DNA from: Pseudaminobacter salicylatoxidans
Lineage (GTDB): Bacteria > Pseudomonadota > Alphaproteobacteria > Rhizobiales > Rhizobiaceae
Assembly (NCBI RefSeq): GCF_003148475.1
Contig: NZ_QGGG01000001.1
Span: forward strand, 62,001-126,000
Direction of reading: 5' to 3'
Length of the DNA: 64,000 bases
Position numbers and translations under genes: made by a program. A model generated the notes under the pieces. That model was not told the origin of the DNA. It was given only the letters and a program-made list of their open reading frames with translations, and did not search any database. Position 1 is the stretch's first letter, and each line of letters begins with the position of its first letter. Below, piece after piece: positions 29,434 through 37,997 of the stretch.

Positions 29434-31032
29434 TCAGGCCGGCTCCCGCGCGGCGCGTTCATCGGGGCAGGAAGCGCGGACAAGATCGTACTCCACCTTG
29501 CGCGCGAGCCAGCAGCCGATGACGAGGCCGCAGACCCGGTCGTCCGCGTCGCGCCTGATCTGGATGGTCCAGTCGCCGGGTGCGGGCGCATCCATGGAAC
29601 GGCGGCAGGAAAGCAGCCACACGTCCTCGCCGGTCGGATAGATCGGATGCATCGCGCCCCTACCGAGAAATCCCTCGAAGGCCCCGTAGAAAGCACCGCC
29701 GACCTCGGTGATTTCCAGCGACGCGTCGAGTTCGGACGAAACGAAGCGGCCGGCAATGTCGCCGCGCGGCGCACCGGAGATGCGGATCGCGACGGATTTC
29801 AGGTTTTCGCCCGGTCGCTCGATGCGCATCGCATCGCCGTCGCGTTCGAGGATGGTCGCAGCGGATATGGCAATACCATCCTGGCCGAGCGCCAGCCTTT
29901 CGGGTGAGCCGGCAAAGCTTGCCGTCAGGTGATCCTCCTGCGCCGTTACCGTGAGCACCAGCCCGGTGGAGGGTTCGATATAGCGGCCTTCCCAGCCGCT
30001 GCCGGGCCTTGCGCCGGCCGGCTTTTCCTCCGGAACGCCCAGTGCGGCTTTCATCAGCATCTGCGCGGCGGCATGGGCGTCGGCGTCATGGTTGAACATC
30101 ACCACCACCGAGAGCCGCTCGAAGGCGGCATGCAGGCGACGGCAGCGAAAGCCGCGCAGCGCGCCGCCATGCCCGGTGACCGCGGTGTTGCCGATCGTCT
30201 CGCGCTGAATGCCGTAGCCGTAGCGAGCGACGCTTCCGTCGGCAAAAGCCTGCGGTGCGGAAATGCGGTTGTAGAGCCCGCTTTCATCGTCGCGCGTGGC
30301 GTCGATGAAGCGTTCCCAGGCGAGCATGTCGTTGAGGCTGGCGGCAATGCCGGCGTCGCCGCTCCAATAGATGCGGTTGGCGGCGGGAAAGAAGCCGACA
30401 TCGGCGTTGCCTTCATAACCGATCACGCCGTTGAGCGGTGCGCTGGTGTCGGTCGCCAATAGCGCGGTTTCCATGCCGGCGGGGCCGAAAATGCGTTCTT
30501 CAAGAAGTGCGCCGAGAGGTCTGCCGGCATGCTCCTCGATGAGATCGGAAAGCAGCCGGAAATTACCGTTGGAGTAGGAATAGTGGTGGCCCGCCGCGAA
30601 ATGTGTGTCGCGCATGCGCGCGAAAAGCCGCCGGGTGTCCTCCCTGGCGAATATGCCATCGGCCAGCGCACCGTGCAGGACAGTCAGCGCCCAGTAGTCG
30701 CGCAGGCCGGACTGGTTGTGGCATAGTTGCGCGACCGTTGGGCGTGCCCCCTGCAGGTTGGGCAGCAGTGGCGCAAATCTGTCGTCGAGGATCGAGGGAT
30801 CGCCTGCAAGGTCGAGCAGCAGCGCGCAGGTGAATTGCTTGCTGATCGAGCAGATAGGCATCAGCGTATCCACGGTCATCGGCACATGCCGGTCGAGATC
30901 GGCATAGCCCCAGGCCTGCCTGAACAGCACTTCGCCGTCCTTCATCACGCCGGCCACGCCGCCCGGCCCCTTGAAGCGAAGGGGAAGCGAACGGATGGCT
31001 TTTTCCAGCGCGTCGAAATCCAGCTTGGTCAT
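29434..31032 (-). CDS. dap: D-aminopeptidase DAP
   Basis: This 532 aa enzyme closely follows the three-domain D-aminopeptidase of Ochrobactrum anthropi from end to end. The catalytic motif SISK is at residues 62-65, matching the known Ser62/Lys65. YSN is at 153-155 and HGG begins at H288. The two C-terminal eight-stranded barrel domains are present, with the conserved SMDAPAPGDW stretch. DAP releases N-terminal D-alanine and other small D-residues from peptides and amides in the cytoplasm. I chose ATG 31032 (MTKLDFDAL), which matches the family start; the frame reaches 31110. It precedes the amidotransferase/ACP operon by 88 bases in the same direction. Confidence 0.93.
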   Translation of the reverse strand: MTKLDFDALEKAIRSLPLRFKGPGGVAGVMKDGEVLFRQAWGYADLDRHVPMTVDTLMPICSISKQFTCALLLDLAGDPSILDDRFAPLLPNLQGARPTVAQLCHNQSGLRDYWALTVLHGALADGIFAREDTRRLFARMRDTHFAAGHHYSYSNGNFRLLSDLIEEHAGRPLGALLEERIFGPAGMETALLATDTSAPLNGVIGYEGNADVGFFPAANRIYWSGDAGIAASLNDMLAWERFIDATRDDESGLYNRISAPQAFADGSVARYGYGIQRETIGNTAVTGHGGALRGFRCRRLHAAFERLSVVVMFNHDADAHAAAQMLMKAALGVPEEKPAGARPGSGWEGRYIEPSTGLVLTVTAQEDHLTASFAGSPERLALGQDGIAISAATILERDGDAMRIERPGENLKSVAIRISGAPRGDIAGRFVSSELDASLEITEVGGAFYGAFEGFLGRGAMHPIYPTGEDVWLLSCRRSMDAPAPGDWTIQIRRDADDRVCGLVIGCWLARKVEYDLVRASCPDERAAREPA

Positions 31033-31228
31033 GAAAATCCACTTTTGATTTATGCGCGGGCCAGCATTTCCGTCGCGCCGGCCGGAAACCGACCGCCGGC
31101 GACGGAGCAACCGACCCGACTTGTATCCGGCTGCTTGATTCCTTGCAGATTACCTGGGCGCATGTGCTGCGCAAGCGCGCGGTGGAAAAATCCGGCGTGA
31201 AGAAAGGTCCGAAATATGCGCGCCCGGT

Positions 31229-32755
31229 TCAGGCGTTCCTGAGTTCTTCGCCTGCGCGAAGCGCTTCCTGATCGCGTCCCAGCGTAGCAACCGCCACGGT
31301 GCGGCCCTTCACCTTGTAGCGCAGGGCGGCGTCGCCGGCCTTGATGTCGCCGTCCACCTCAACGCTGTCCCAGCCCCCGGCATAGCCGACATAGCGGATC
31401 GAGGTGTCGTAATGCGCGCTCCAGAAGAAGGGCGTGTCGGTGAAGGGTTGCCTTGCGCCCAGCATATTGAGCGCCGCCACTTGCCCCTGCCGCTCGGCCA
31501 CCACCCAGTGCTCCACCCGGCGCGGCTCCGCACTCGAGCTGCTTTGCCATTCGGCCACATCGCCGGCGGCGAATATTCCCTGAACGCTGCTTTCGAGGAA
31601 GGCATCGACCTTGATGCCCGAGCCGGTCTCCAGCCCTGCATCCCTGGCAAGCGATATGCGTGGCTTCACGCCGACGCCGGTCACGATGAGGTCGGCCTTG
31701 AGTTCGGCCCCGTCCTTGAGCCTGACCGCGTCCTTGCCGATGCTTTCGACCGTGTTTTCGAGATGGAACGTGACGCCCTTGTCTTCATGCAGCGCGCGGA
31801 TGAACTTTCCCAGCTCGGGGCCAAGCACTTTTTCCAGCGGCAGCGCTTCCGGTGCTACGACATGCACCTCCAGCCCTCTGGTGCGCAAGGCCGCCGCGGT
31901 CTCCAGGCCGATGAAGCTTGCGCCGATCACCACGGCAACCTTCGAGGCCTGCGCGCGCTCAATGATGGCGCGGCTGTCAGCCCAGGAGCGCAGTGTGAAG
32001 ACATTGTCCCCATCCGCGCCCGGTATGGGCAGGCGCACCGGTTCGGCGCCCGTCGCGATCAGCAGTCGCTCGAAGGGGAGGGACGTGCCGTCTGCCAGGG
32101 TCACGGTGCGCGCGGAGGGATCGATGCGCTCGACCGTCGCGCCAAGCCGCAAATCTATGTCCCTCTTCTCGTAGAACCGTTTGGAACGCAACGGTATCCA
32201 TTCGGCAGGCGCTTCTCCTGCCAGAAAATCCTTCGACAGGTTCGGTCGGTCATAAGGCGCGTCGTCGTCGCTGCTCAGAACTGTCAGCTTTCCGGCATAG
32301 TTGTGCCGTCGCAGCATCTCGGTCGCCGCGAAGCCGGCCGCACCCCCACCTATGATCACGATGCTTTCCGGATGGGCGGCGGCCTCCGCGGTCGTTACAG
32401 GCGCCGGCACTTTCCCGGCCTTGCCGGTGATGAAGACCTTGCCGTCTCGCTGCTCGATGTTCCAGCACTGGATGGGGTCGAAGGCGGGCGCGCCCAGCGC
32501 CTCGCCGGTGCGCAGGCTGAAGCAGGCATGGTGCCAGGGGCAGCGTACCGTTTCGCCGACCACCAGACCCTTCGCCAGTGGGCCGCTATAGTGCGTGCAG
32601 GTGCCGCTTACCGCGAAAATCTCCTCACCCTTGCGTGCAAGGATAACCGTTTCGCCGTCCACCTGTCCTTCGAGAATCTGCCCTTCCCTGATCGCTTCCG
32701 CAGCTACGCCCTGCGTGAGATCCGGTCCTTCGTTCCTCTCCGATTGCGCACCCAT
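31229..32755 (-). CDS. Rieske-FAD ferredoxin reductase-type oxidoreductase
   Basis: This 508 aa fusion has an N-terminal Rieske [2Fe-2S] domain (CTHYSGPL and CPWHHACF, residues about 52-80). A pyridine-nucleotide-disulfide-type FAD/NAD reductase domain follows (VIIGGGAAGFAATEML, VVIGASFIGLETAAAL, GIFAAGDVAEW) and then a reductase C-terminal domain. The layout is that of AIFM3-like and some dioxygenase ferredoxin reductases. It stands alone with an AGGAT site before ATG 32755 and no oxygenase next to it. It could supply electrons to an oxygenase elsewhere, but the split oxygenase at 37314 has its own reductase. The physiological partner is unknown. Confidence 0.88.
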   Translation of the reverse strand: MGAQSERNEGPDLTQGVAAEAIREGQILEGQVDGETVILARKGEEIFAVSGTCTHYSGPLAKGLVVGETVRCPWHHACFSLRTGEALGAPAFDPIQCWNIEQRDGKVFITGKAGKVPAPVTTAEAAAHPESIVIIGGGAAGFAATEMLRRHNYAGKLTVLSSDDDAPYDRPNLSKDFLAGEAPAEWIPLRSKRFYEKRDIDLRLGATVERIDPSARTVTLADGTSLPFERLLIATGAEPVRLPIPGADGDNVFTLRSWADSRAIIERAQASKVAVVIGASFIGLETAAALRTRGLEVHVVAPEALPLEKVLGPELGKFIRALHEDKGVTFHLENTVESIGKDAVRLKDGAELKADLIVTGVGVKPRISLARDAGLETGSGIKVDAFLESSVQGIFAAGDVAEWQSSSSAEPRRVEHWVVAERQGQVAALNMLGARQPFTDTPFFWSAHYDTSIRYVGYAGGWDSVEVDGDIKAGDAALRYKVKGRTVAVATLGRDQEALRAGEELRNA

Positions 32756-33117
32756 GACATCCTATCCCTGTGAAAAATATCGACGCGTTGCAACTCTTCC
32801 TTTCGACGCTGGGCCCAGCGAAAAGTTCCCTCGAAATGCCCGTGAAAACTGCGTTCCTGCATCATTCGAGGGTTTATTTCGTCGGCCGAATGGGAGTTTC
32901 TGTACACTTGATTGCAACCCAAGATTGTCATGCGGGTGGCTTTTTGGTAGACAGTTTCCCCCGCGCCGCTTATATAAAGGCTCTGGCTGCCGAATATCGC
33001 TTCCGTTTTATGGACGTTATCGGCACCAAGTCCCGAATTCAGTATGGGATATTCGTTGTCCATTTCATAGCAAAGGAGAGATAATCTGCTGATGCAGGCA
33101 GATTTTAATCTTTTAGT
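32756..33117. promoter_or_regulatory. Divergent promoter region, Rieske-FAD reductase / proVWX
   Basis: This 362-base region lies between divergent genes and is AT-richer than its surroundings. It must carry the promoter of the betaine importer and that of the reductase. A TATATAAAG stretch near 32971 could be part of a -10 element. A 104-codon plus-strand open frame here has no recognisable features and I do not consider it a gene. Confidence 0.4.
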
Positions 33118-33127
33118 ATGGCATTAA
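33092..33127 (+). CDS. Possible 11-codon leader peptide overlapping proV
   Basis: An ATG at 33092 lies 13 bases after a strong AAAGGAGAG ribosome site (33072-33080). It opens the short frame MQADFNLLVWH, whose stop (33125-33127) lies just inside proV. The proV ATG at 33118 has no ribosome site of its own and is the first start after an in-frame stop. Translation of this leader could therefore deliver ribosomes to proV. The peptide sequence itself suggests no function. Confidence 0.35.
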   Translation: MQADFNLLVWH

Positions 33128-34350
33128 GTAATGAAAACACAAAATCAGATGCCTCGAACGTCATCAAGGTAAGTCTGAAGAACGTTTATAAGGTTTTTGG
33201 AGACGACTCCGGGCGAGCGCTGGAAATGGCGCATGCGGGCAAGAGCAAATCCGAAATCCACGCGTCCACCGGTTGTACGATAGGGGTGGACGATGCGAGT
33301 TTCGACATCATGGCCGGCGAGACTTTCGTCATCATGGGCCTGTCCGGTTCCGGCAAGTCGACTCTGCTGCGCCTTCTCAATCGCCTGATCGAACCGACCA
33401 CAGGCGCCATCGAGATTGATGGCCGCGACATCACGAAAATGTCGAAGCGCGAGCTTATCCAGTTGCGGCGGCGCGACATGAGCATGGTGTTCCAGTCGTT
33501 CGCGTTGCTGCCCAACCGCAATGTTTTGAACAATGCCGCCTTTGGGCTGGAGGTTTCGGGCATAAGCGAGGCCGAGCGCACCGAAAAGGCACTCGCCGCC
33601 CTCGACGCGGTTGGCCTCAAGGATTATGCCTACAGCATGCCCGACGAGCTTTCGGGCGGCATGAAGCAGCGTGTCGGTCTGGCGCGGGCGTTGGCCAGCG
33701 AGCCGACCATCCTGCTCATGGACGAGGCTTTTTCCGCCCTCGATCCGCTCATCCGCACCGAGATGCAGGACGAGTTGATGCGCTTGCAGAGCGAAAATAC
33801 CCGCACTGTCATTTTCGTCAGCCACGACCTCGACGAGGCGATGCGCATCGGCGACCGCATCTGCATCATGCAGCATGGCAGGGTCGTGCAGGTCGGCACG
33901 CCGGACGAAATCGTCTCGAAACCCGCCAACGACTATGTGCGTTCCTTCTTCCGCAATGTCGATGTCTCGCAGGTGTTCAAGGCCGGCGACATCGCGCGCA
34001 GGACACAACTCACCATCATCGACCGGCAGGGCGTCTCCGTGGCGGCCGCGCTGGAACAGATGGAGCAATCGGGCCGCGACGTGGCCATCGTGATCGGCCG
34101 CGACCGCAGATATCACGGCATGGTCAGCCAGGATGCGCTGATCGAGAAGGTCAAGGCCAAGGTCGCGGAGCCTTACCGCAACGCCTTCCTGCAGGACGTA
34201 CAGCCGATAGCGTCGGCTGAATCCGTGTCGAACGTGCTGGGCCGGGTTGCCGAGAGCCGCTGGCCGGTCCCCGTTGTCGACGAGTTGGGCCGCTATGTCG
34301 GCTCCATCAGCAAGTCGTCACTTCTGGAAACGCTCGACCGCGCCGGTTGA
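33118..34350 (+). CDS. proV: Glycine betaine/proline ABC transporter ATP-binding protein
   Basis: This 410 aa ATPase matches ProV/OpuAA. Walker A is VIMGLSGSGKSTLLRLLN, the signature is LSGGMKQRVGLARAL and Walker B is ILLMDEAFSALDP. Two C-terminal CBS domains (about residues 290-405), characteristic of this family and involved in sensing ionic strength, are present. ATG 33118 is the only reasonable start, yet it has no ribosome site; see the leader frame overlapping it. It forms an operon with proW and proX for uptake of betaine-type compatible solutes. Confidence 0.93.
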   Translation: MALSNENTKSDASNVIKVSLKNVYKVFGDDSGRALEMAHAGKSKSEIHASTGCTIGVDDASFDIMAGETFVIMGLSGSGKSTLLRLLNRLIEPTTGAIEIDGRDITKMSKRELIQLRRRDMSMVFQSFALLPNRNVLNNAAFGLEVSGISEAERTEKALAALDAVGLKDYAYSMPDELSGGMKQRVGLARALASEPTILLMDEAFSALDPLIRTEMQDELMRLQSENTRTVIFVSHDLDEAMRIGDRICIMQHGRVVQVGTPDEIVSKPANDYVRSFFRNVDVSQVFKAGDIARRTQLTIIDRQGVSVAAALEQMEQSGRDVAIVIGRDRRYHGMVSQDALIEKVKAKVAEPYRNAFLQDVQPIASAESVSNVLGRVAESRWPVPVVDELGRYVGSISKSSLLETLDRAG

Positions 34351-34371
34351 GCCGAACCGAAGGGAAAAATC

Positions 34372-35304
34372 ATGGATCTGGATTTTAGTGTCGGCCACGG
34401 CGCCGACGTCACAGTCAATTACATTCTCGACAACTTCACACCCGCGCTGGATGCGATCGCCACGGCGATCGGTTTTGTCACCGGCGGCATTCAGGGTGTG
34501 CTGGTCGGCATACCGCCACTTGCCGGCATCGCCATTCTGACGATCCTGTCGCTGTGGCGGGTGGGCTGGAAGTTCGCTATCTTTGCGCTTGTGTCGCTTG
34601 CGCTGGTCAATCATATGGGCCTGTGGGAAGGCACCATGGAAACATTGTCCCTGGTGCTGTCGGCCACCGTCATCGCGGTCGTTATCGGCATTCCTGCAGG
34701 TATTGCCATGGCGCGTTCCGACAGGGTGGCGGGCCTGCTGCGGCCCGTGCTCGACCTGATGCAGACGATGCCTGCCTTCGTCTATCTTATCCCGGCCGCG
34801 ATGTTCTTCGGCCTGGGCGCGGTGCCGGGCACGATCGCCACGGTCATCTTCGCCATGCCGCCCGTGGTGCGCCTGACCAATCTCGGTATCCGTCAGGTTC
34901 ATTCCGAGTTCATCGAGGCGGGTTTGGCCTTCGGCTGCACGCCCTCGCAGCTCCTGTTCAAGGTGCAGCTGCCGAATGCCATGCCCTCCATCATGGCCGG
35001 TGTGAACCAGACCATCATGCTTTCGCTGTCGATGGTCGTGATCGCCTCCATGATCGGCGCGGGCGGCCTCGGCAATTCCGTGCTGACCGGCATTCAGCGC
35101 CTCGATGTGGGCGCAGGCTTCGAGGGCGGTCTGGCCGTCGTCATCCTGGCCGTGGTCCTCGACCGCATCACCCAGAGCTTCGGCAAGGGCAGTTCGGGCC
35201 TTCTGAGCTTCCTTGCCTTCCGGAAAGCCAGCGGGCGCATTCAGGCGGCTTCGCAAGCCGCCGGCGTTCCGGCTGACAACGAGCGGCGCTCGGCCGCCGC
35301 TTGA
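34372..35304 (+). CDS. proW: Glycine betaine/proline ABC transporter permease
   Basis: This 310 aa inner-membrane protein is the ProW-type channel subunit with about seven hydrophobic segments. It shows the family block VLDLMQTMPAFVYLIPAAMF and the EAA loop EAGLAFGCTPSQLLFKVQLP. It starts 21 bases after proV and is followed by proX 26 bases later. Its long hydrophilic N-terminus before the first helix is normal for ProW. It works with ProV and ProX. Confidence 0.93.
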   Translation: MDLDFSVGHGADVTVNYILDNFTPALDAIATAIGFVTGGIQGVLVGIPPLAGIAILTILSLWRVGWKFAIFALVSLALVNHMGLWEGTMETLSLVLSATVIAVVIGIPAGIAMARSDRVAGLLRPVLDLMQTMPAFVYLIPAAMFFGLGAVPGTIATVIFAMPPVVRLTNLGIRQVHSEFIEAGLAFGCTPSQLLFKVQLPNAMPSIMAGVNQTIMLSLSMVVIASMIGAGGLGNSVLTGIQRLDVGAGFEGGLAVVILAVVLDRITQSFGKGSSGLLSFLAFRKASGRIQAASQAAGVPADNERRSAAA

Positions 35305-35330
35305 CCTCCCGAAAACCAGAAGGAGAAAAT

Positions 35331-36194
35331 ATGTTTAAAGCATTGACACGCATTGGCCTGGCCGCGCTCGTAGCGGGTGGCATGGCTACCTCGGCCTTTG
35401 CGCAGGACAACAAGCCTGTGAAGCTGGGCTGGGCTGCGTGGTCCGACGCCGAATTCGTCACCAAGCTCGCCGCGAAGCTCATCCAGGACAAGCTCGGCCA
35501 GAAGGTCGAACTGGTGCAGACCGATGTGGCGCCGCTCTATCAGGGCGTCAGCCGCGGCGATATAGACGCCATGATGATGGCCTGGCTGCCGGAAACCCAC
35601 GCCGACTATTTCAAGCGCGTGGAATCCAAGGTGGACACCCTCGGCACCATCTATGATGGTGCGAAGCTGGGCTGGGTCGTGCCGCAGTATATTCCCGAAA
35701 GCGAGATCGGCTCCATCGAGGACCTGAAAAAGGACGAGGTGAAGCAGAAACTCGGCGGCACCATCCAGGGCATTGATCCGGGTGCCGGCCTCACGCGGCT
35801 TTCCGAGCAGGCGATCAAGGACTATGGCCTGGACTACAAGCTGCAGATCTCCAGCGAGGCTGGCATGCTGACCACCGTTGATCGCAGCATGCGCTCCGAA
35901 AAATGGTTCGTTGCCACGGCCTGGAGCCCGCACTGGATGTTCGGCAAGTACAAGCTGCGCTATATCGACGACCCCAAGGGCTCGCTCGGCAAGGCCGAAC
36001 ATATCGATATCCTCGCCCGCAAGGGGTTCAAGGAAGACAACCCCAAGGTTGCCGAACTCCTGTCGCGCATGAACCTGCCTATCCCCGAACTGGAGGCGGC
36101 CATGTTCGATGCGCAGGAGACTTCCTATGACAAGGCGGTGGACAAATACATCGCCGACCATCCCGACCGGGTGAAGGAGTGGCTCGGCGAATAA
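35331..36194 (+). CDS. proX: Glycine betaine ABC transporter substrate-binding protein
   Basis: This 287 aa periplasmic protein has a signal peptide (MFKALTRIGLAALVAGG, cut after SAFA). It also has the ProX/OpuAC pattern LGWAAWSDAEFVTKLAAKL at the start of the mature chain. Several tryptophans (for example AWLPETHADY and ATAWSPHWMFGKY) are in positions that form the aromatic cage for quaternary amines in this family. An AGGAG site lies upstream of ATG 35331. Binding of glycine betaine, proline betaine or choline-type ligands is expected. Confidence 0.93.
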   Translation: MFKALTRIGLAALVAGGMATSAFAQDNKPVKLGWAAWSDAEFVTKLAAKLIQDKLGQKVELVQTDVAPLYQGVSRGDIDAMMMAWLPETHADYFKRVESKVDTLGTIYDGAKLGWVVPQYIPESEIGSIEDLKKDEVKQKLGGTIQGIDPGAGLTRLSEQAIKDYGLDYKLQISSEAGMLTTVDRSMRSEKWFVATAWSPHWMFGKYKLRYIDDPKGSLGKAEHIDILARKGFKEDNPKVAELLSRMNLPIPELEAAMFDAQETSYDKAVDKYIADHPDRVKEWLGE

Positions 36195-36221
36195 CCGAAC
36201 CGTCTCTCGGCAGCAGGCATG

Positions 36222-36253
36222 GACCGGCGGCAGACTTTGCCGCCGGTCTTTTT
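36222..36253 (+). terminator. Rho-independent terminator of proVWX
   Basis: An 11-base perfect stem (GACCGGCGGCA / TGCCGCCGGTC) with a 5-base loop is followed directly by TTTTT. It lies 28 bases after proX and before the convergent LysR gene. This is the most canonical terminator in the window. Confidence 0.9.
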
Positions 36254-36264
36254 GCAGCGGCGTT

Positions 36265-37209
36265 TCAGTTGCGCCCGAAGGTGCTCTTTCTGGTTGCCTG
36301 GTAGGGATAAGAGAAGACTTCGTTGAAGTTCTCGGTCAGCGAGCTGATGAGCAGGCGCAGGCTGGGGTTCTGGAGCCGGTGGCTGGCGAACAGGGCGTAC
36401 ATCGCGACATCCTTCGAACGCCATTCAGGCAGAACGGGCTTCAGCAGGCCTGCCTCCACTTCGGCATTTGCAAAGAAGACGGGCATGAAGCAGATGCCAT
36501 GGTCGTGGACAGCGGCCAGCTTGGCCACCCAGTAGTCGTTCGTGAGAAAACTGGTGTGGGGCTGTACGCTGAACTCCCTGGGGCCGTTCTTCAGGTTCCA
36601 AAGTGTAAGGCCTTCGCCGCTGTGCACGCCGATGAGATCGTGCTTCCTCAATTCGGCCGGCGAATCGGGGCTTCCGCGCCGCGCCAGATAGCCTTCGCCG
36701 GCATAGAGCCCGAAGGAGAACCGGCCCACGATGCGGGCGGTCAGTTCGCCGACCTGCGGAACCGGCGGCTCGCCAAGATAAAGGATGATATCCAGGCTGT
36801 CGCGCGCCGCCAGCAGGGCGTCACCGTGGAAGACCATGACTTCCAGCCGCAGATCCGGGTGATGGCGCGCAAAATGCAATATCAGCGGCGCCATCAGGTT
36901 GGAGGAAAACTCCCCGCCCGATCCGATCCGCAGGGTTCCGAAGGCAAGCTCGCGTTGCCGGCGCGCCGTATCGAGACCGCGTTCGCAGGCCCGCCTTATA
37001 TTCTTCGCATGTTCGAGAAAATCGCGGCCCGCCTCGTTGAGAATCAGGCGGTTGCTTGACCGGACGAACAGCGGGACGCCGATCTCGCTTTCGAGACGCT
37101 TCAGTTGATGGCTGATGGTTGTCTTGGGCTTTGCGGAAGCCCTTGCGGCCGCGGAAAGCGATCCGCTGGACGCGATTTGCAGGAAAACGAGGACGTCATC
37201 GAATTGCAT
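36265..37209 (-). CDS. LysR family transcriptional regulator of the oxygenase operon
   Basis: This 314 aa regulator has the LysR helix-turn-helix at residues 10-60 (SLSAAARASAKPKTTISHQL) and a type-2 periplasmic-binding-like effector domain. It is divergent from the Rieske oxygenase operon with 104 bases between the starts, so it most likely controls that operon, probably in response to the substrate or product. It is convergent with proX across a strong terminator, so a link to the betaine importer is unlikely. Confidence 0.9.
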   Translation of the reverse strand: MQFDDVLVFLQIASSGSLSAAARASAKPKTTISHQLKRLESEIGVPLFVRSSNRLILNEAGRDFLEHAKNIRRACERGLDTARRQRELAFGTLRIGSGGEFSSNLMAPLILHFARHHPDLRLEVMVFHGDALLAARDSLDIILYLGEPPVPQVGELTARIVGRFSFGLYAGEGYLARRGSPDSPAELRKHDLIGVHSGEGLTLWNLKNGPREFSVQPHTSFLTNDYWVAKLAAVHDHGICFMPVFFANAEVEAGLLKPVLPEWRSKDVAMYALFASHRLQNPSLRLLISSLTENFNEVFSYPYQATRKSTFGRN

Positions 37210-37313
37210 GTACGAGAATCTCGCAAGGTCGTTTCAAAATAATGGTCTATAGTGCCCGTGCGATCAAGAATATGGTCCGGGGAAAATAAGCCAGATAACC
37301 AGGGGAGGAGCCC

Positions 37314-37997
37314 ATGGGCATCGAGCACAATCAATGGCGAGGCATTGGTCTCGACCGGCAGGTTCAGCCCGCATCGAGCAATCCGGTCATCGTGAACGGC
37401 GAAATGCTGGCCATGTGGCGCGGCGAAAACGGCCCCGTCCGGGTCTGGGAGGATCGCTGTCCGCATCGCGGCATGCGCCTGAGCTTCGGTTTCGTGCGCG
37501 GCGATTCCCTGCGCTGTATCTATCACGGCTGGGCCTATCGCACGGACGGGCAGTGCGTGGAGATTCCCGCACATCCCGACCTGACGCCTCCCAAGACGAT
37601 TTGTGCCGCATCCTACCCCGCCGAGACCCGCTACGGCATCGTGTGGACGAATCTGGAGCGTGCCGCACCTTCGCCGCTTCCCGATCTCGGACCGGAGGAT
37701 GGTTGGGAGCCCGTGCGCAGCCTCTATGTCAACGGTTCCGCCGCTCAGGTCGAGGCGGCAATCGAAGCCTTCGATTTCGGGGCGCCGTCAATGGTCAGAC
37801 TGAAGCATGCGAACGCCATCGCGCTCGGTATTGGAGTCGAATTGGAACTGCTGATCGCGCTGCAGCCGGTCGCCGACAATCGCATCGGCCTTCATGTGGT
37901 GGCGCGTGGCGCCAGCACGCCTGAGACCAGGGCAAGCCTGGCCAGGCGTCTGCAGCGGCTGCGCACCGAAATCGAGATGGCACAGGAGAAGAAGTGA
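37314..37997 (+). CDS. Stand-alone Rieske [2Fe-2S] protein of a split oxygenase
   Basis: This 227 aa protein carries a complete Rieske motif of the ring-hydroxylating oxygenase type: C49-P-H51-RG and C68-IY-H71-GW. Only about 110 residues follow, far too few for the usual catalytic domain, and I find no mononuclear iron motif in them. The chain is followed by a catalytic-type subunit lacking a Rieske centre (TGATG overlap at 37995-37999), a GST-like protein and a reductase. It therefore probably acts as the electron-carrying Rieske component. A strong GGGGAGGAG site precedes ATG 37314. The weakly conserved C-terminal part may bind the partner or be a remnant. Confidence 0.83.
   Translation: MGIEHNQWRGIGLDRQVQPASSNPVIVNGEMLAMWRGENGPVRVWEDRCPHRGMRLSFGFVRGDSLRCIYHGWAYRTDGQCVEIPAHPDLTPPKTICAASYPAETRYGIVWTNLERAAPSPLPDLGPEDGWEPVRSLYVNGSAAQVEAAIEAFDFGAPSMVRLKHANAIALGIGVELELLIALQPVADNRIGLHVVARGASTPETRASLARRLQRLRTEIEMAQEKK

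Noticed and set aside
32770-33084. 104-codon frame between the Rieske-FAD reductase and proV
   Set aside because: It lies in a divergent promoter region, has no ribosome site and no recognisable motif.
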